A stretch of 51,634 bases of DNA from a bacterium (GTDB lineage: Bacteria; Armatimonadota; Zipacnadia; Zipacnadales; Zipacnadaceae), in the NCBI GenBank assembly GCA_030603495.1, contig JAUVXR010000017.1, positions 1 through 51,634 of the forward strand, in the 5' to 3' direction. Below, piece after piece: positions 34,323-42,825 of this stretch; the stretch's first letter is position 1; each line of letters begins with the position of its first letter. The notes beneath the pieces were generated by a model. The model made no database searches. It was not told the origin of the DNA and saw only the letters and a program-made list of their open reading frames with translations. A program made the position numbers and the translations under genes.

Positions 34323-35666
34323 ATGACAAACATCAACGACGATCACATAGCTGAGTTGTCCGCGACCGTTGGCGAACTCGAACGGCAGCTTGACGCCGCC
34401 CACACGATCGCCGTGGGGCTAAGCTCCATCACCAACGTGGAAGAGCTGGTACAGCAGGCCCTGGATATCTGCCTGGAGATTGCGGAGGCCGACGCCGGAT
34501 CCATTCTCTTGTACGACTCGGAGATAGGCAAACTGCGCTTCGAATATGTAGTCGGCGAGAAGACGGACGAGCTAATCGGGATGGAGATTGCCTCCGACGA
34601 GGGCATTGCCGGCCTGGTTTTCCAGAGCGGTGAGAGCCACATATCGGAGGATGTCAGCACCGAGCAGGCTCACCGTCGCGATATTGGCGAGAAGCTCGGC
34701 TATCTAACGCAGAACATGGCGGCCGTGGCCCTGAAATCCTCCGACGGTACGCCCACCGGCGTCATCGAGGTACTCAATAAGCGCACCGGTTCCTTCGACG
34801 AGAATGACGTCAGCCTAATTGAGATAATGGCCGCTCAGATCGCTGTCGCCATTGAAAATGCTCACTTACACAAAGAGGCAAGGCTGGCCGAGATCGTCAA
34901 GTTCATCGGCAATATCAGTCACGACGTTAAGAACATGGTCACGCCCGTGCAAACCGGCGCGGAGACGCTACAGATGATCGCCGACGACGCTTACAGACAG
35001 CTTGACGAATCGCTTACCCAACTCCAAGCATATCCCGCAGCAGCCAGTTCGGTGAGTGCAGCGATGAGCGAATTTCGCGAGATCTATCCGGAAATGGTCG
35101 AACTGATTCTCGAGGGCACCGATGTCGTCCAGCAACGCATGGCGGAGATATCCGCCGCTGTCAAGGGCATTGTCTCCGAGCCCCATTTCGAATCGGCGGA
35201 TGTCGTCGCCATCGGCGATCGTGTAATCAGCATGCTTCAGCAGCAGGCACGCAGCCAGGGCATCGCCCTATCCATGGAGGCCGAAAGCGACATACCCGAA
35301 GCGACGGTGGACACCAAGCAGATCTACAATGCCATCTATAACTTGATCAACAACGCCATTGACGCCTGCGAGTCCGGCGACTCGGTCACCCTGCGACTGG
35401 GCATCAGGCCGTCGGCCGAGCCTGACCAGCAGTCCCAACTGGTCATCGAATGTGCTGACACTGGTCCGGGGATACCCGAGGAGATCCGCGCCAAGCTATT
35501 CACCGAAAACGCAGTCAGCACCAAGCCCATGGGCACCGGGCTGGGCACCCGCATTGTCGCCAATGTGGTTCAGGCACACGATGGCTCGATCGAGATAGAA
35601 AGCGAAGTCGGAGTCGGCACGACCATTAGGGCCATAATTCCGCTGAATAGGTCTCAGCCAGAGTAA
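34323..35666 (+). CDS. GAF-domain sensor histidine kinase
   Basis: A 447-residue soluble kinase. Residues 1-30 form a short coiled coil, about 30-185 a GAF domain (LDICLEIAEADAGSILLYDS, GIAGLVFQSGESHIS), then an HisKA-like helix with candidate phosphorylated H200 in FIGNISHDVKN, and an HATPase_c domain with N-box NLINNAIDA, G1 ADTGPGIPEE and G2 MGTGLGT. No transmembrane segment, so it senses a cytoplasmic ligand. No response regulator is adjacent, making it an orphan kinase. GGGGAGG precedes the ATG. An unusually long helical spacer between the phosphoacceptor region and the ATPase domain suggests an extended dimer. Confidence 0.9.
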   Translation: MTNINDDHIAELSATVGELERQLDAAHTIAVGLSSITNVEELVQQALDICLEIAEADAGSILLYDSEIGKLRFEYVVGEKTDELIGMEIASDEGIAGLVFQSGESHISEDVSTEQAHRRDIGEKLGYLTQNMAAVALKSSDGTPTGVIEVLNKRTGSFDENDVSLIEIMAAQIAVAIENAHLHKEARLAEIVKFIGNISHDVKNMVTPVQTGAETLQMIADDAYRQLDESLTQLQAYPAAASSVSAAMSEFREIYPEMVELILEGTDVVQQRMAEISAAVKGIVSEPHFESADVVAIGDRVISMLQQQARSQGIALSMEAESDIPEATVDTKQIYNAIYNLINNAIDACESGDSVTLRLGIRPSAEPDQQSQLVIECADTGPGIPEEIRAKLFTENAVSTKPMGTGLGTRIVANVVQAHDGSIEIESEVGVGTTIRAIIPLNRSQPE

Positions 35667-35668
35667 GA

Positions 35669-35674
35669 TATAAT
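35669..35674 (+). promoter_or_regulatory. Possible -10 box upstream of the EamA gene
   Basis: TATAAT at 35669-35674, right after the kinase stop codon, with no good -35 partner. It lies about 118 bases before the transporter ATG. Confidence 0.25.
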
Positions 35675-35791
35675 CTGCTCGTGCAGGATCTCCAGCGTCG
35701 CACCGTTCCTCGGTTGGTCTCAACAGGTTGCGAACTAGCATCCCAGTCTCCCTAACGACAATGCCAGCAAGGCAGAATAGCAGTAGCGCTT

Positions 35792-36775
35792 ATGAGCTTC
35801 CCAGACAATTGCAGCAAACCCGAATCCATGCCAGGACATCAGGAGGAGCGAAGTGGATCCCAAATCTCCAATCCCAGTCCCCTTGCACAGCTGAACTTGG
35901 GTGCCTTGTCCGTAGCTATCGTCTGGGGTATCACCAATGTCACCAACAAATTCCTGCTCGACACGTTCACGCCATTTGCACTGCAATGCTTGCGCGGCAC
36001 AGTGGCAAGTATAAGCCTGCTGGGGCTAGTTCTGATGCTCGGCCGCAATCTGCGCACGGCACTGTCGGCGAGCTTCATTTACCTTCTGGGGGCGGGTCTA
36101 CTGGTCGGGGTACAGATGTTAGCATTCTTCTATGCACTTAGCCTCACCTACGCCGCCGAAGGTTCCCTTCTGATCAGCACAGCACCGGTGTGGACGACTA
36201 TTATTGTCGCGGCAGCGCGCATCGAGACGGTTTGTTCCAGGAATTGGATAGGCATCTTTGTGGCCCTGGGCGGCGTAGCGATGGTGGTACTGGGGGCCGC
36301 ATCAGTTGGCACCGGGCAAGCGCCGCAGCGGATTACCGGTGACTTGATAATGATCGGCTCGGCATTCTGTTATGGACTGTATATGGTCCTGAGCCGACCC
36401 CTGATGCAACGTCACGGCTCACTGACGGTAACCGCTCTCGCTCTATTCTTCAGCAATATCATAGTTGTGCCCCTAGGCCTGCATCAGCTCATCAGTACGC
36501 CGTGGCGCAATCTGACTTCGCTGCACTGGGCCCTGCTGGGATTTGGCATATTCGTCGGAATGGTCTACGGAATGGGGATGTGGTATCACAGCATAAAAGT
36601 GCACGGGGCAGCCCGCACCGCGGTCTACCAATACCTGGTGCCACTGGTATCCCTGGGGACTGCGGTGGTCTTCTTGCATGAGCAGCCCACGCGGTGGCAG
36701 CTCGCGGGTATGGTGATAACCCTGTGCGGCATCTACCTGGCGCACCATCGCCCCCCTGAATCCCTGCCTGCCTAG
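35792..36775 (+). CDS. EamA/DMT-superfamily transporter
   Basis: A 327-residue membrane protein with ten hydrophobic helices in two EamA halves: first half from LNLGALSVAIVWGITNVTNK, second from ITGDLIMIGSAFCYGLYMVL. The end of each half has the family's Gly/Pro-marked helix (YLVPLVSLGTAVVFLHEQPT). Drug/metabolite transporters export or import small organic molecules; specificity cannot be inferred. The N-terminus before the first helix is hydrophilic (about 35 residues); a second ATG at 35828 would remove 12 of them. It is convergent with ribB. Confidence 0.9.
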   Translation: MSFPDNCSKPESMPGHQEERSGSQISNPSPLAQLNLGALSVAIVWGITNVTNKFLLDTFTPFALQCLRGTVASISLLGLVLMLGRNLRTALSASFIYLLGAGLLVGVQMLAFFYALSLTYAAEGSLLISTAPVWTTIIVAAARIETVCSRNWIGIFVALGGVAMVVLGAASVGTGQAPQRITGDLIMIGSAFCYGLYMVLSRPLMQRHGSLTVTALALFFSNIIVVPLGLHQLISTPWRNLTSLHWALLGFGIFVGMVYGMGMWYHSIKVHGAARTAVYQYLVPLVSLGTAVVFLHEQPTRWQLAGMVITLCGIYLAHHRPPESLPA

Positions 36776-36784
36776 TTCGCGGCT

Positions 36785-36807
36785 TGCCCGGGGCGAGTCA
36801 CCGGGCA
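36785..36807. terminator. Stem-loop between convergent genes
   Basis: TGCCCGG (36785-36791) pairs with CCGGGCA (36801-36807) with a 9-base loop, midway between the EamA transporter and ribB stop codons. There is no T-run on either strand, so it is only a possible bidirectional terminator. Confidence 0.35.
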
Positions 36808-36857
36808 GTGATACTGGGGGCACCGCCACAGACCGGGAAATACACGCGCCCGAACCG

Positions 36858-37484
36858 CTACTCAACGACCGGCTCGACACCCAGGGCTTCGGCTATCTCC
36901 TGGACAGCCACCAGCGGGACGCTGTGCGTCTGTAAGAACTCCTGTAAACTGGAACCCGCGGCCATGTGACCATCGGGGGCCATAATCTCGCACAGTACTA
37001 CCACGGGCGCCAGTCCAGCCAGTTCGGCCAGGCCAACGGCGCCTTCAGTGTGGCCCGCGCGCTCTGCCAAGCCACCCTCGGCCGCCGCCAGAGGGAAGAC
37101 GTGGCCGGGTCGAGCGAAATCCTCGGGACGTGCGTGGGTAGCGAGCAGAGCCCGGATAGTCATGGCACGATCAAACGCCGATACCCCAGTCGTTGTTCCC
37201 GGCGTGTAGTCCACCGGCACGGCGAACCGGGGCATATTGGGCGCACAGTACTGGGCGTCAATGACTGGAACCTGCAACTCCTCGAGCCGCCGGGGAGTCA
37301 TTGCCACGGTAATAAGCCCGCGCGCGTGCGTGACCATAAAGTTTATACTCTCGCCGGTCACGTGCTCGGCGGCTTGTAGCAGGTCGGCTTCGCTCTCGCG
37401 CTGGGCCGAGTCCACCAGCGCCACAAAGCCGCCCCTCCGAAAATGCTCAACTACCTGCTCGAGAGCCGTATTCTCTGTATGCAA
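36858..37484 (-). CDS. ribB: 3,4-dihydroxy-2-butanone-4-phosphate synthase
   Basis: A 208-residue RibB, monofunctional length. Matches run throughout: FVALVDSAQRESEADL (the acidic loop, usually DxxxRENEGDL; here N to S and G to A), THARGLITVAMTP, VDYTPGTTTGVSAFDRAMTI, RPGHVFPLAAAEGGLAERAG and HTEGAVGLAELAGL. It converts ribulose 5-phosphate to dihydroxybutanone phosphate plus formate for riboflavin synthesis. The GTP cyclohydrolase II half (RibA) is absent, as in E. coli RibB. No FMN riboswitch signature is visible in its short leader. A consensus promoter lies 70-100 bases upstream. It is convergent with the EamA gene. Confidence 0.93.
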   Translation of the reverse strand: MHTENTALEQVVEHFRRGGFVALVDSAQRESEADLLQAAEHVTGESINFMVTHARGLITVAMTPRRLEELQVPVIDAQYCAPNMPRFAVPVDYTPGTTTGVSAFDRAMTIRALLATHARPEDFARPGHVFPLAAAEGGLAERAGHTEGAVGLAELAGLAPVVVLCEIMAPDGHMAAGSSLQEFLQTHSVPLVAVQEIAEALGVEPVVE

Positions 37485-37507
37485 GGTCCCTGTTCACCTG
37501 TGAATCT

Positions 37508-37513
37508 ATTATA
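37508..37513 (-). promoter_or_regulatory. Second -10 box for ribB
   Basis: TATAAT on the minus strand 24 bases before the ATG, within GCTATAATAGATTC, echoing the CTATAATAG context of the promoter at 37553-37581. The -35 region is poor. Confidence 0.3.
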
Positions 37514-37552
37514 GCAGTTGGACTGTTACTCATCTGGTGCTGACCCAGCGCT

Positions 37553-37581
37553 ATTATAGATTCGCGCCGAGAGGGTGTCAA
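37553..37581 (-). promoter_or_regulatory. Consensus sigma70 promoter of ribB
   Basis: Read on the minus strand: TTGACA (37581-37576), exactly 17 bases, TATAAT (37558-37553). Both boxes are perfect consensus. It points at ribB, whose ATG is 69 bases downstream of the -10. Confidence 0.85.
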
Positions 37582-37669
37582 CGGTAGGGCAACCGGGGGC
37601 ACCACCAGGTGGGCGGCGGTCTACTTAGGGCTGGCTATTACGAGCCGCCGACAGCCTCCCCTTGCCTGG

Positions 37670-37698
37670 TTGCACGAAGCAAGACAGTGGGGTATAAT
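37670..37698 (+). promoter_or_regulatory. Promoter of the CAT tRNA gene
   Basis: TTGCAC (37670-37675), 17 bases, TATAAT (37693-37698), ending 36 bases before the tRNA. Confidence 0.75.
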
Positions 37699-37734
37699 GA
37701 AAGCTGCGGAAAGCTGACAAAAAGAGGCAGCGAG

Positions 37735-37809
37735 GGGCCTGTAGCTCAGCGGCAGAGCAGTCGGCTCATAACCGATCGGTCGGTGGTTCGAATCCGCCCA
37801 GGCCCACCA
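37735..37809 (+). tRNA. tRNA with CAT anticodon (elongator Met, or Ile2), CCA encoded
   Basis: Complete cloverleaf: acceptor GGGCCTG pairs with CAGGCCC, D-arm GCTC-AGCGGCA-GAGC, anticodon loop CTCATAA with CAT, T-arm with GGTTCGAATCC, discriminator A and encoded CCA (37807-37809). The G1:C72 pair rules out a bacterial initiator tRNA, which has an unpaired first position. Met elongator and lysidine-modified Ile2 tRNAs cannot be told apart with certainty by eye. Confidence 0.95.
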
Positions 37810-37827
37810 CCTAACCTTGACCATCGC

Positions 37828-37877
37828 ACCACTCCTCATTTGACTCAAGCCCCATCCCAGCTCACAGGAGTGGTTTT
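37828..37877 (+). terminator. Terminator-like stem after the tRNA
   Basis: ACCACTCCT (37828-37836) pairs perfectly with AGGAGTGGT (37866-37874), followed by TTT. The loop is long (29 bases), so it is less typical, but its place after the tRNA fits termination. Confidence 0.5.
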
Positions 37878-37925
37878 GGTATTGCTGAGGCTTAACCGGT
37901 AACCATCAGGCCTCAGGTGACTATA

Positions 37926-40900
37926 ATGCTCAGAATCATCGCCGATCACATTATGTCGGGGCGTCACCGGCTCGGCCGGCACGTGCTCTTCATCGGCAGC
38001 GCGGTGCGCATACCCCCCAGGGATCTGCCCGTCTACCGGATCCTGGAAGCCCTCGTGCGCGAGCAGGTCGCCGACTCTTTCCAGCATCTGCCCGTCGAGC
38101 GTCGGGAGGCCGCCGCCCTGGCACAGTTTGCCTCCCAAGTGCCCGGCCATGACCATCGCTGTCAACTGCTGCGCACAAAGCTCGCCGATAGCCGGCCCGC
38201 CCAAGGACACATACAACTGGCTCATCTCGTTCAGGAGGGCTACTTCTCTACTATCTTCACACTCGAGCCCGACAATCTGCTGGAACAGGCCCTCAGCGCC
38301 CAACACTTAGAACCGGAAACTGACTACCACCTGCTGGTGGCCGGCGTTGATGAGCCCGATGTCATGTCGGTGGCTCTGGAGGACTCTTCACGTGTCGTGG
38401 TGATCAAGTGCGGGGGAGACCTGGACAGCAAGTATCTACCCCTTACCTCCGACGAAATCCGTGATGGACTGGAGCCGATCCGCGCCATCCTCGACCACGC
38501 CTTCCGGGTCCTGTCCATCTTCACTGCCTACAGCGACCGCGACGAACCGTTCCTGGACTTCATGCCCGCCGAAGGCAGCAAGGTCTTCTGGGTAAACACC
38601 CAGGTCCCCACTGCTGACGAAGAGATGTACAAGCAGTTCAAGCTGGAAAGCCCCGGCAGCGTGGAATACCACAATCTTCAGCCCAAGGTGGTGGAGTGGC
38701 TAGACAAGCGCCAGTCGCAACGACACCTGCTTGTACGAGAGGCGGGCTCATTCGACGACTTCTTCGGGCGGCTTCGGGACCGCTTCCAATACCGGCAGCA
38801 CAACAGCCGCCGGCAGCGCAACAGCCGCCGGCAGCGCAAGGATCTCAGCATTTTGCGCGGGGGGCCATACCGCTTCCTGGACTACTTCGATACCGAGGAC
38901 GCTGAACTGTTCTTCGGCCGCGAGCAAGCAATACAGGACATGTGTAGCCTGATCGCCGACCAACCCCTAACCGTGCTGTTCGGCCGCTCCGGTATCGGCA
39001 AGACCTCCCTGATCAAAGCTGGGGTCATCAGCCGGCTCGAGGGCCACGAGGAGCAGCACCTCGAGGAGGCCGATATCTGGCTGCCGATCTATGCCCGTTG
39101 CGAGGACGATCCCGTCGCCAGCATTCGTCAGGCCGCCCTCCTCAGAGCGGAAGAAGATGGCTATGACCCGGAGGAGTCTAGCCAGCAGGCCAGGCTCGGC
39201 GACCTGCTGATACATATCGCCACGGCCACCGGAAAGCACGTGGTTGTTTTCCTGGACCAGGCGGAGGAGCTGTTTGTCAAGCTCGGTCGCCAGGTTCGAG
39301 ACGCTTTCGTTCAGCAGGTCAGGGAGTGCCTGGAACTAGCCCGCGACGACCTGCACCTGGTGCTCAGCATCCGCGAGGACTACATCGGCGAACTGTACGA
39401 GCTACGCGCCGACCTGCCCGACATACTGCAGAACATCTACCGGCTGCGTCGGCTCGACCGCGCCCAGGCCGAAAGGGCGATCGTCCAGCCCGCGGTGAAT
39501 TTCGGCCTGCAAGTTGAACGGAAGCTGGTAGACCAACTACTCGAGGACCTGGCCCGCGAAGGGATCGAGCCGGCCCAGCTTCAGATAGTCTGCCACCGGC
39601 TCTACGAGGAGATTCCGCCGGGTTCGGAGGTCATCACCCTCCGCAACTACCAGAAGCTGGGCGGTGCGGTGCGGATATTGCGCGAGTACCTGGACTACGC
39701 GCTGCGCCAGTTGCCCATGCTCGAGCGGGGTATCGCCCGGGCTATTCTCAAGCAGATGGCCGTTTCCTCCGAATTGAAGGCCACACGCTCGCTGGCGCGC
39801 ATCGCCCAGGAAGTCGGCCAGCAACAGCGTACCGTCGAGCGCGTCTTGGCGAAGCTGGTGGATTACCGGCTGCTGCGCGGCTTGGGCAAGGACCGGCAGC
39901 GCAACTATGAATTGGTCCACGAGCAACTAGCCGAGCAGGTGGACGAGTGGGCTTCCGAAGAAGAACTGAGACTACGCGATGTCCAGGACCTGCTCACCCG
40001 CGAATTGAACAACTTCGAGAAGTTCGGCTTGCTGATGGGCAGCGAAGAACTGCATATCATTGACGACCACCGCGAAGACCTCAGTATATCCCCGGAAGAG
40101 CTGGAATTGATCATGCGCAGTGCTGCTACTCACGATATCGAGGCGGAATACTGGTTCTTGCGGGCCGACGAACTGGACACAGGTAAGCACTCGGTTTTGA
40201 GTTCCCTGCTGCGCGATGAAGCCCCCGAGGTTCGGCGGGTGGCGCACCGGTACTTGAAAGACAATTTGCACGAAGATCTTATTCCTGTCCTGGTGGCTGG
40301 CCTGGACGACGACCAGCCTGACCTGCGCCGCCAGGCCGCCGAGCATCTCCAGTCCCTGAAACGTGAGTTAACTGCTTGGCTGCGAAATGGTGATGCGCGC
40401 CAGCAGGTGGCCGCGGCCCGGGCCTTGGGAGGAATAGCCGCCGGTGACCAACGTTCGAGCATAGCTCTGATCGAAGCTCTCAGTGATGATAACGCCGAGC
40501 TTGCTGAGCACATTGCCCGCGACCTAAAGAAGTCTGACAACCCCCGGAATCTACCGGCGCTGATGCATCGGCTCACCTCCGAATCCGAGCCGCCGTGGGC
40601 CGTCGCATACGTCCTGGGGCAGCTTTGTGCCGCAGACACCCAGTTCAGCCAGTTGCAGGGGAGCCTGCGTAGTCACCCGAGGCTGGCGCAGTTGCGCTAT
40701 GCCGTTGCAGTTGCCCAGGGGCTGCGCCGTGAATCGCAGCAGGCGCACGCCAGCCTGGATCGTGCGCGCGCCCTCAGCTCTGGTCAGATCGCTCAAAGCC
40801 GGATTGAGGAGGCCGAGCAGGCCATTGCGGCCGCTCAGCAGGAAGTCGCAGCCGGCGTAGACCAGTGGCCTATGTTCGGGGGCGGGCCGGCCCACGGGGC

Positions 40901-41888
40901 CTTCACCCCAGAAGCCCTCCGTCCGCCGCTGCAGGAGCTGTGGTCAGTGCGCACCGGTGCCCCCGTGGTGGCCTCACCGGTGGTCGCTGATCATGTGGTC
41001 TATGTCGGCTCACGTGACGGCGTCTTCTACGCGCTGGACAGCCGGGAAGGAGATACGCGCTGGCGCTACGAAGTAGGCGAGCATGTTGAAGCTGCTGCGG
41101 TTGTGGCTGGCGACCTGGTCGTCTTTGGCGCTGCCGACGGTCAACTCCGGGCCCTGCATCGCACTACTGGCCGCCTCCAGTGGCAGCAGGCCGTGGCCGG
41201 CCCGATTAGGTCAGCATGCACTGTGCAGGACAACCAGCTCTTTGTCGGTGACGAGGCGGGCGGCCTCTGGGCGATTGATTGGCTTTCGGGCGAGGTCAAC
41301 TGGCAGATGCAGACCAAGCAGGAGATAGTGGGCGCTCCGGCCGCCGGCGGCGACGTGGTGGTGGTGGGCTCGTGGGACAACGGGCTTTACGCTGCTGGCA
41401 CGGCTGACGGCACGCTGCGTTGGCAACTCGACACGGACGGCCCGATCTCGTCTTCGCCGGCCCTAGTTGGGCCGACGGTCTTCTGCGGGTCGGATGACTC
41501 GTGCCTCTATGCTGTGGAGCTAGCTTCGGGTGAGCTCCAGTGGCAGGCTAAGCTAGGCGGCATGATTAGGTCCACACCGGCAGTAGCCGGCGAGCGACTA
41601 GTAGTTGGCTGTGCCGACGCCAAGGTCTACTGCCTCGATGTCACCTCTGGAGCGCCAATCTGGCAGTATGAAACCGGCGAGGAGGTCCTGGCCTCAGCGG
41701 TCATTACCGGAGATTTCGTCTACATCGGATCCAAGGACGGCGTACTGTACGCTCTAAACTTGGTCGATGGTCAAGTAGAATGGGAACACCACACCGTCTA
41801 CGGCATCTACTCGACGCCGGCTGTAGCCGAAGCTACTCTGTACATCGGCATTGCCTACTATCATGTATCGGCCTTCAGGTCACAGTAA
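37926..41888 (+). CDS. Degenerate-SIR2 / nSTAND1 NTPase / helical repeat / PQQ-type propeller protein
   Basis: A 1320-residue multidomain protein. Residues about 15-265 follow a SIR2-like layout, but the NAD loop is only IGSAVRIPP, the TxNxD site reads TLEPD, and the usual KLHGD is KCGGD (161-165), so the catalytic His is lost. GPYRFLDYFDTEDAELFFGR (313-332) is the nSTAND1 entry motif, then Walker A GRSGIGKTS (353-361) and Walker B VVVFLDQAEE with D444. After the NTPase come helical HEAT-like repeats (about 740-990), then eight propeller blades of the PQQ/BamB type (SPVVADHVVYVGS...YALDSREGDTRW and so on). No signal peptide or membrane helix. Fold classes are those of STAND sensors, including SIR2-STAND antiphage proteins; function is inference. 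The start at 37926 is preceded by AGGTG. Confidence 0.85.
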   Translation: MLRIIADHIMSGRHRLGRHVLFIGSAVRIPPRDLPVYRILEALVREQVADSFQHLPVERREAAALAQFASQVPGHDHRCQLLRTKLADSRPAQGHIQLAHLVQEGYFSTIFTLEPDNLLEQALSAQHLEPETDYHLLVAGVDEPDVMSVALEDSSRVVVIKCGGDLDSKYLPLTSDEIRDGLEPIRAILDHAFRVLSIFTAYSDRDEPFLDFMPAEGSKVFWVNTQVPTADEEMYKQFKLESPGSVEYHNLQPKVVEWLDKRQSQRHLLVREAGSFDDFFGRLRDRFQYRQHNSRRQRNSRRQRKDLSILRGGPYRFLDYFDTEDAELFFGREQAIQDMCSLIADQPLTVLFGRSGIGKTSLIKAGVISRLEGHEEQHLEEADIWLPIYARCEDDPVASIRQAALLRAEEDGYDPEESSQQARLGDLLIHIATATGKHVVVFLDQAEELFVKLGRQVRDAFVQQVRECLELARDDLHLVLSIREDYIGELYELRADLPDILQNIYRLRRLDRAQAERAIVQPAVNFGLQVERKLVDQLLEDLAREGIEPAQLQIVCHRLYEEIPPGSEVITLRNYQKLGGAVRILREYLDYALRQLPMLERGIARAILKQMAVSSELKATRSLARIAQEVGQQQRTVERVLAKLVDYRLLRGLGKDRQRNYELVHEQLAEQVDEWASEEELRLRDVQDLLTRELNNFEKFGLLMGSEELHIIDDHREDLSISPEELELIMRSAATHDIEAEYWFLRADELDTGKHSVLSSLLRDEAPEVRRVAHRYLKDNLHEDLIPVLVAGLDDDQPDLRRQAAEHLQSLKRELTAWLRNGDARQQVAAARALGGIAAGDQRSSIALIEALSDDNAELAEHIARDLKKSDNPRNLPALMHRLTSESEPPWAVAYVLGQLCAADTQFSQLQGSLRSHPRLAQLRYAVAVAQGLRRESQQAHASLDRARALSSGQIAQSRIEEAEQAIAAAQQEVAAGVDQWPMFGGGPAHGAFTPEALRPPLQELWSVRTGAPVVASPVVADHVVYVGSRDGVFYALDSREGDTRWRYEVGEHVEAAAVVAGDLVVFGAADGQLRALHRTTGRLQWQQAVAGPIRSACTVQDNQLFVGDEAGGLWAIDWLSGEVNWQMQTKQEIVGAPAAGGDVVVVGSWDNGLYAAGTADGTLRWQLDTDGPISSSPALVGPTVFCGSDDSCLYAVELASGELQWQAKLGGMIRSTPAVAGERLVVGCADAKVYCLDVTSGAPIWQYETGEEVLASAVITGDFVYIGSKDGVLYALNLVDGQVEWEHHTVYGIYSTPAVAEATLYIGIAYYHVSAFRSQ
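38802..38837 (+). repeat. Perfect 18-bp tandem duplication inside the STAND gene
   Basis: AACAGCCGCCGGCAGCGC occurs twice head to tail (38802-38819 and 38820-38837), encoding two copies of an N-S-R-R-Q-R unit in the basic linker between the SIR2-like and nSTAND1 domains. It is in frame, so it can expand or contract by slippage without breaking the gene. Confidence 0.9.
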
Positions 41889-42825
41889 CCGGTCGCCGTA
41901 TCATCATTCGCCCAGGCAGCGCAGTCGGCAGGCGCTAAAGCTGGTCATCGTGCCCGCCGCCGTGCTTGCCGCCGTGCTTGCCGGCTGCCAGCCACTTGAG
42001 CAGGCCGACCAGATGCGTACCGATTTCATCGCGCTGCGATATACCAAGAGTGCCATGCAAGCCCTTGCTGAGCCGGTGGATGCGGGCCAAGCTAGCCGTT
42101 ACGCAACTCGGGCCCTCGAGCTGGCTCCCCATAATGAAATAGTGCTCGACCGAGTTGGCAAGGCATACCTGCACGTCGGGGCCTATGAACAGGCCCTCAC
42201 GGTAGTGCAAGAAGCGCAGCTGATGACTGGTCGCGACTACTACTACGAGTTAGGCACCTGCTACCTGCACACTGGCCAACAGGAGCTGGGCGCAGAGTAT
42301 CTGGCCAAACATCTCCAATGGGTAAGGTTTGGGTTCGCTGCGGAAGCAGTCGGTGAAGCAGTCTACGCTGTTGAACTCAATAACGTGGGCTATACCTACG
42401 CCGAGGCAGACTTCAACCTGTCCGAGGCTCTGAAGCTGACCAAGCAGGCAGTCCGGTACGCGCCGTTGAACCCCGCATTCACTGACAGCCTGGGGTGGGT
42501 CTGCTACAAGCTGGGCGATTTCAGCAACGCCGCTTTTTATCTGGAGCGGGCGGTTCGCCAGTCCCGTCAGCAGCCTAACGCCGAACTGCACTACCATCTG
42601 GGCGTCGTCTACGCGCGCTCGGGTCAGCGGGAAGCAGCCGTGCGCGAACTGCGAGAAGCTCTGGATATCCGGCCTAAGTATTCTCAGGCAATGCGCGAAC
42701 TACGCAAACTCAACTGGGAACTCGCTCCGCCCTGGCATGCTATGGCCACGGATCTGACATTAGTCGTAAACAGCATCCCGACATCAAGGGGGTATCCCTG
42801 TGAAAATTTCCCGACGAGCAGCTAA
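41863..42825 (+). CDS. TPR-repeat lipoprotein
   Basis: A 320-residue protein overlapping the end of the STAND gene by 26 bases and the next gene by 26, a compact operon-like layout. After a long basic N-terminal stretch comes a hydrophobic segment and a good lipobox LAGC (C42). The rest is TPR-like helical pairs (YATRALELAPHNEIVLDRVG, YYELGTCYLHTGQQELGAEY, LHYHLGVVYARSGQREAAV). The 40-residue n-region is unusually long for a lipoprotein signal, so a downstream start is possible but none is obvious. It should face the periplasm or cell surface; no function can be assigned. Confidence 0.75.
   Translation: MYRPSGHSNRSPYHHSPRQRSRQALKLVIVPAAVLAAVLAGCQPLEQADQMRTDFIALRYTKSAMQALAEPVDAGQASRYATRALELAPHNEIVLDRVGKAYLHVGAYEQALTVVQEAQLMTGRDYYYELGTCYLHTGQQELGAEYLAKHLQWVRFGFAAEAVGEAVYAVELNNVGYTYAEADFNLSEALKLTKQAVRYAPLNPAFTDSLGWVCYKLGDFSNAAFYLERAVRQSRQQPNAELHYHLGVVYARSGQREAAVRELREALDIRPKYSQAMRELRKLNWELAPPWHAMATDLTLVVNSIPTSRGYPCENFPTSS

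Noticed and set aside
37485-37552. FMN riboswitch upstream of ribB
   Set aside because: The leader after the promoter is too short and lacks the conserved AGGGGCAG-type core.
37735-37809. Initiator tRNA-Met
   Set aside because: The first base pair G:C is matched, whereas bacterial initiators have a mismatch there.
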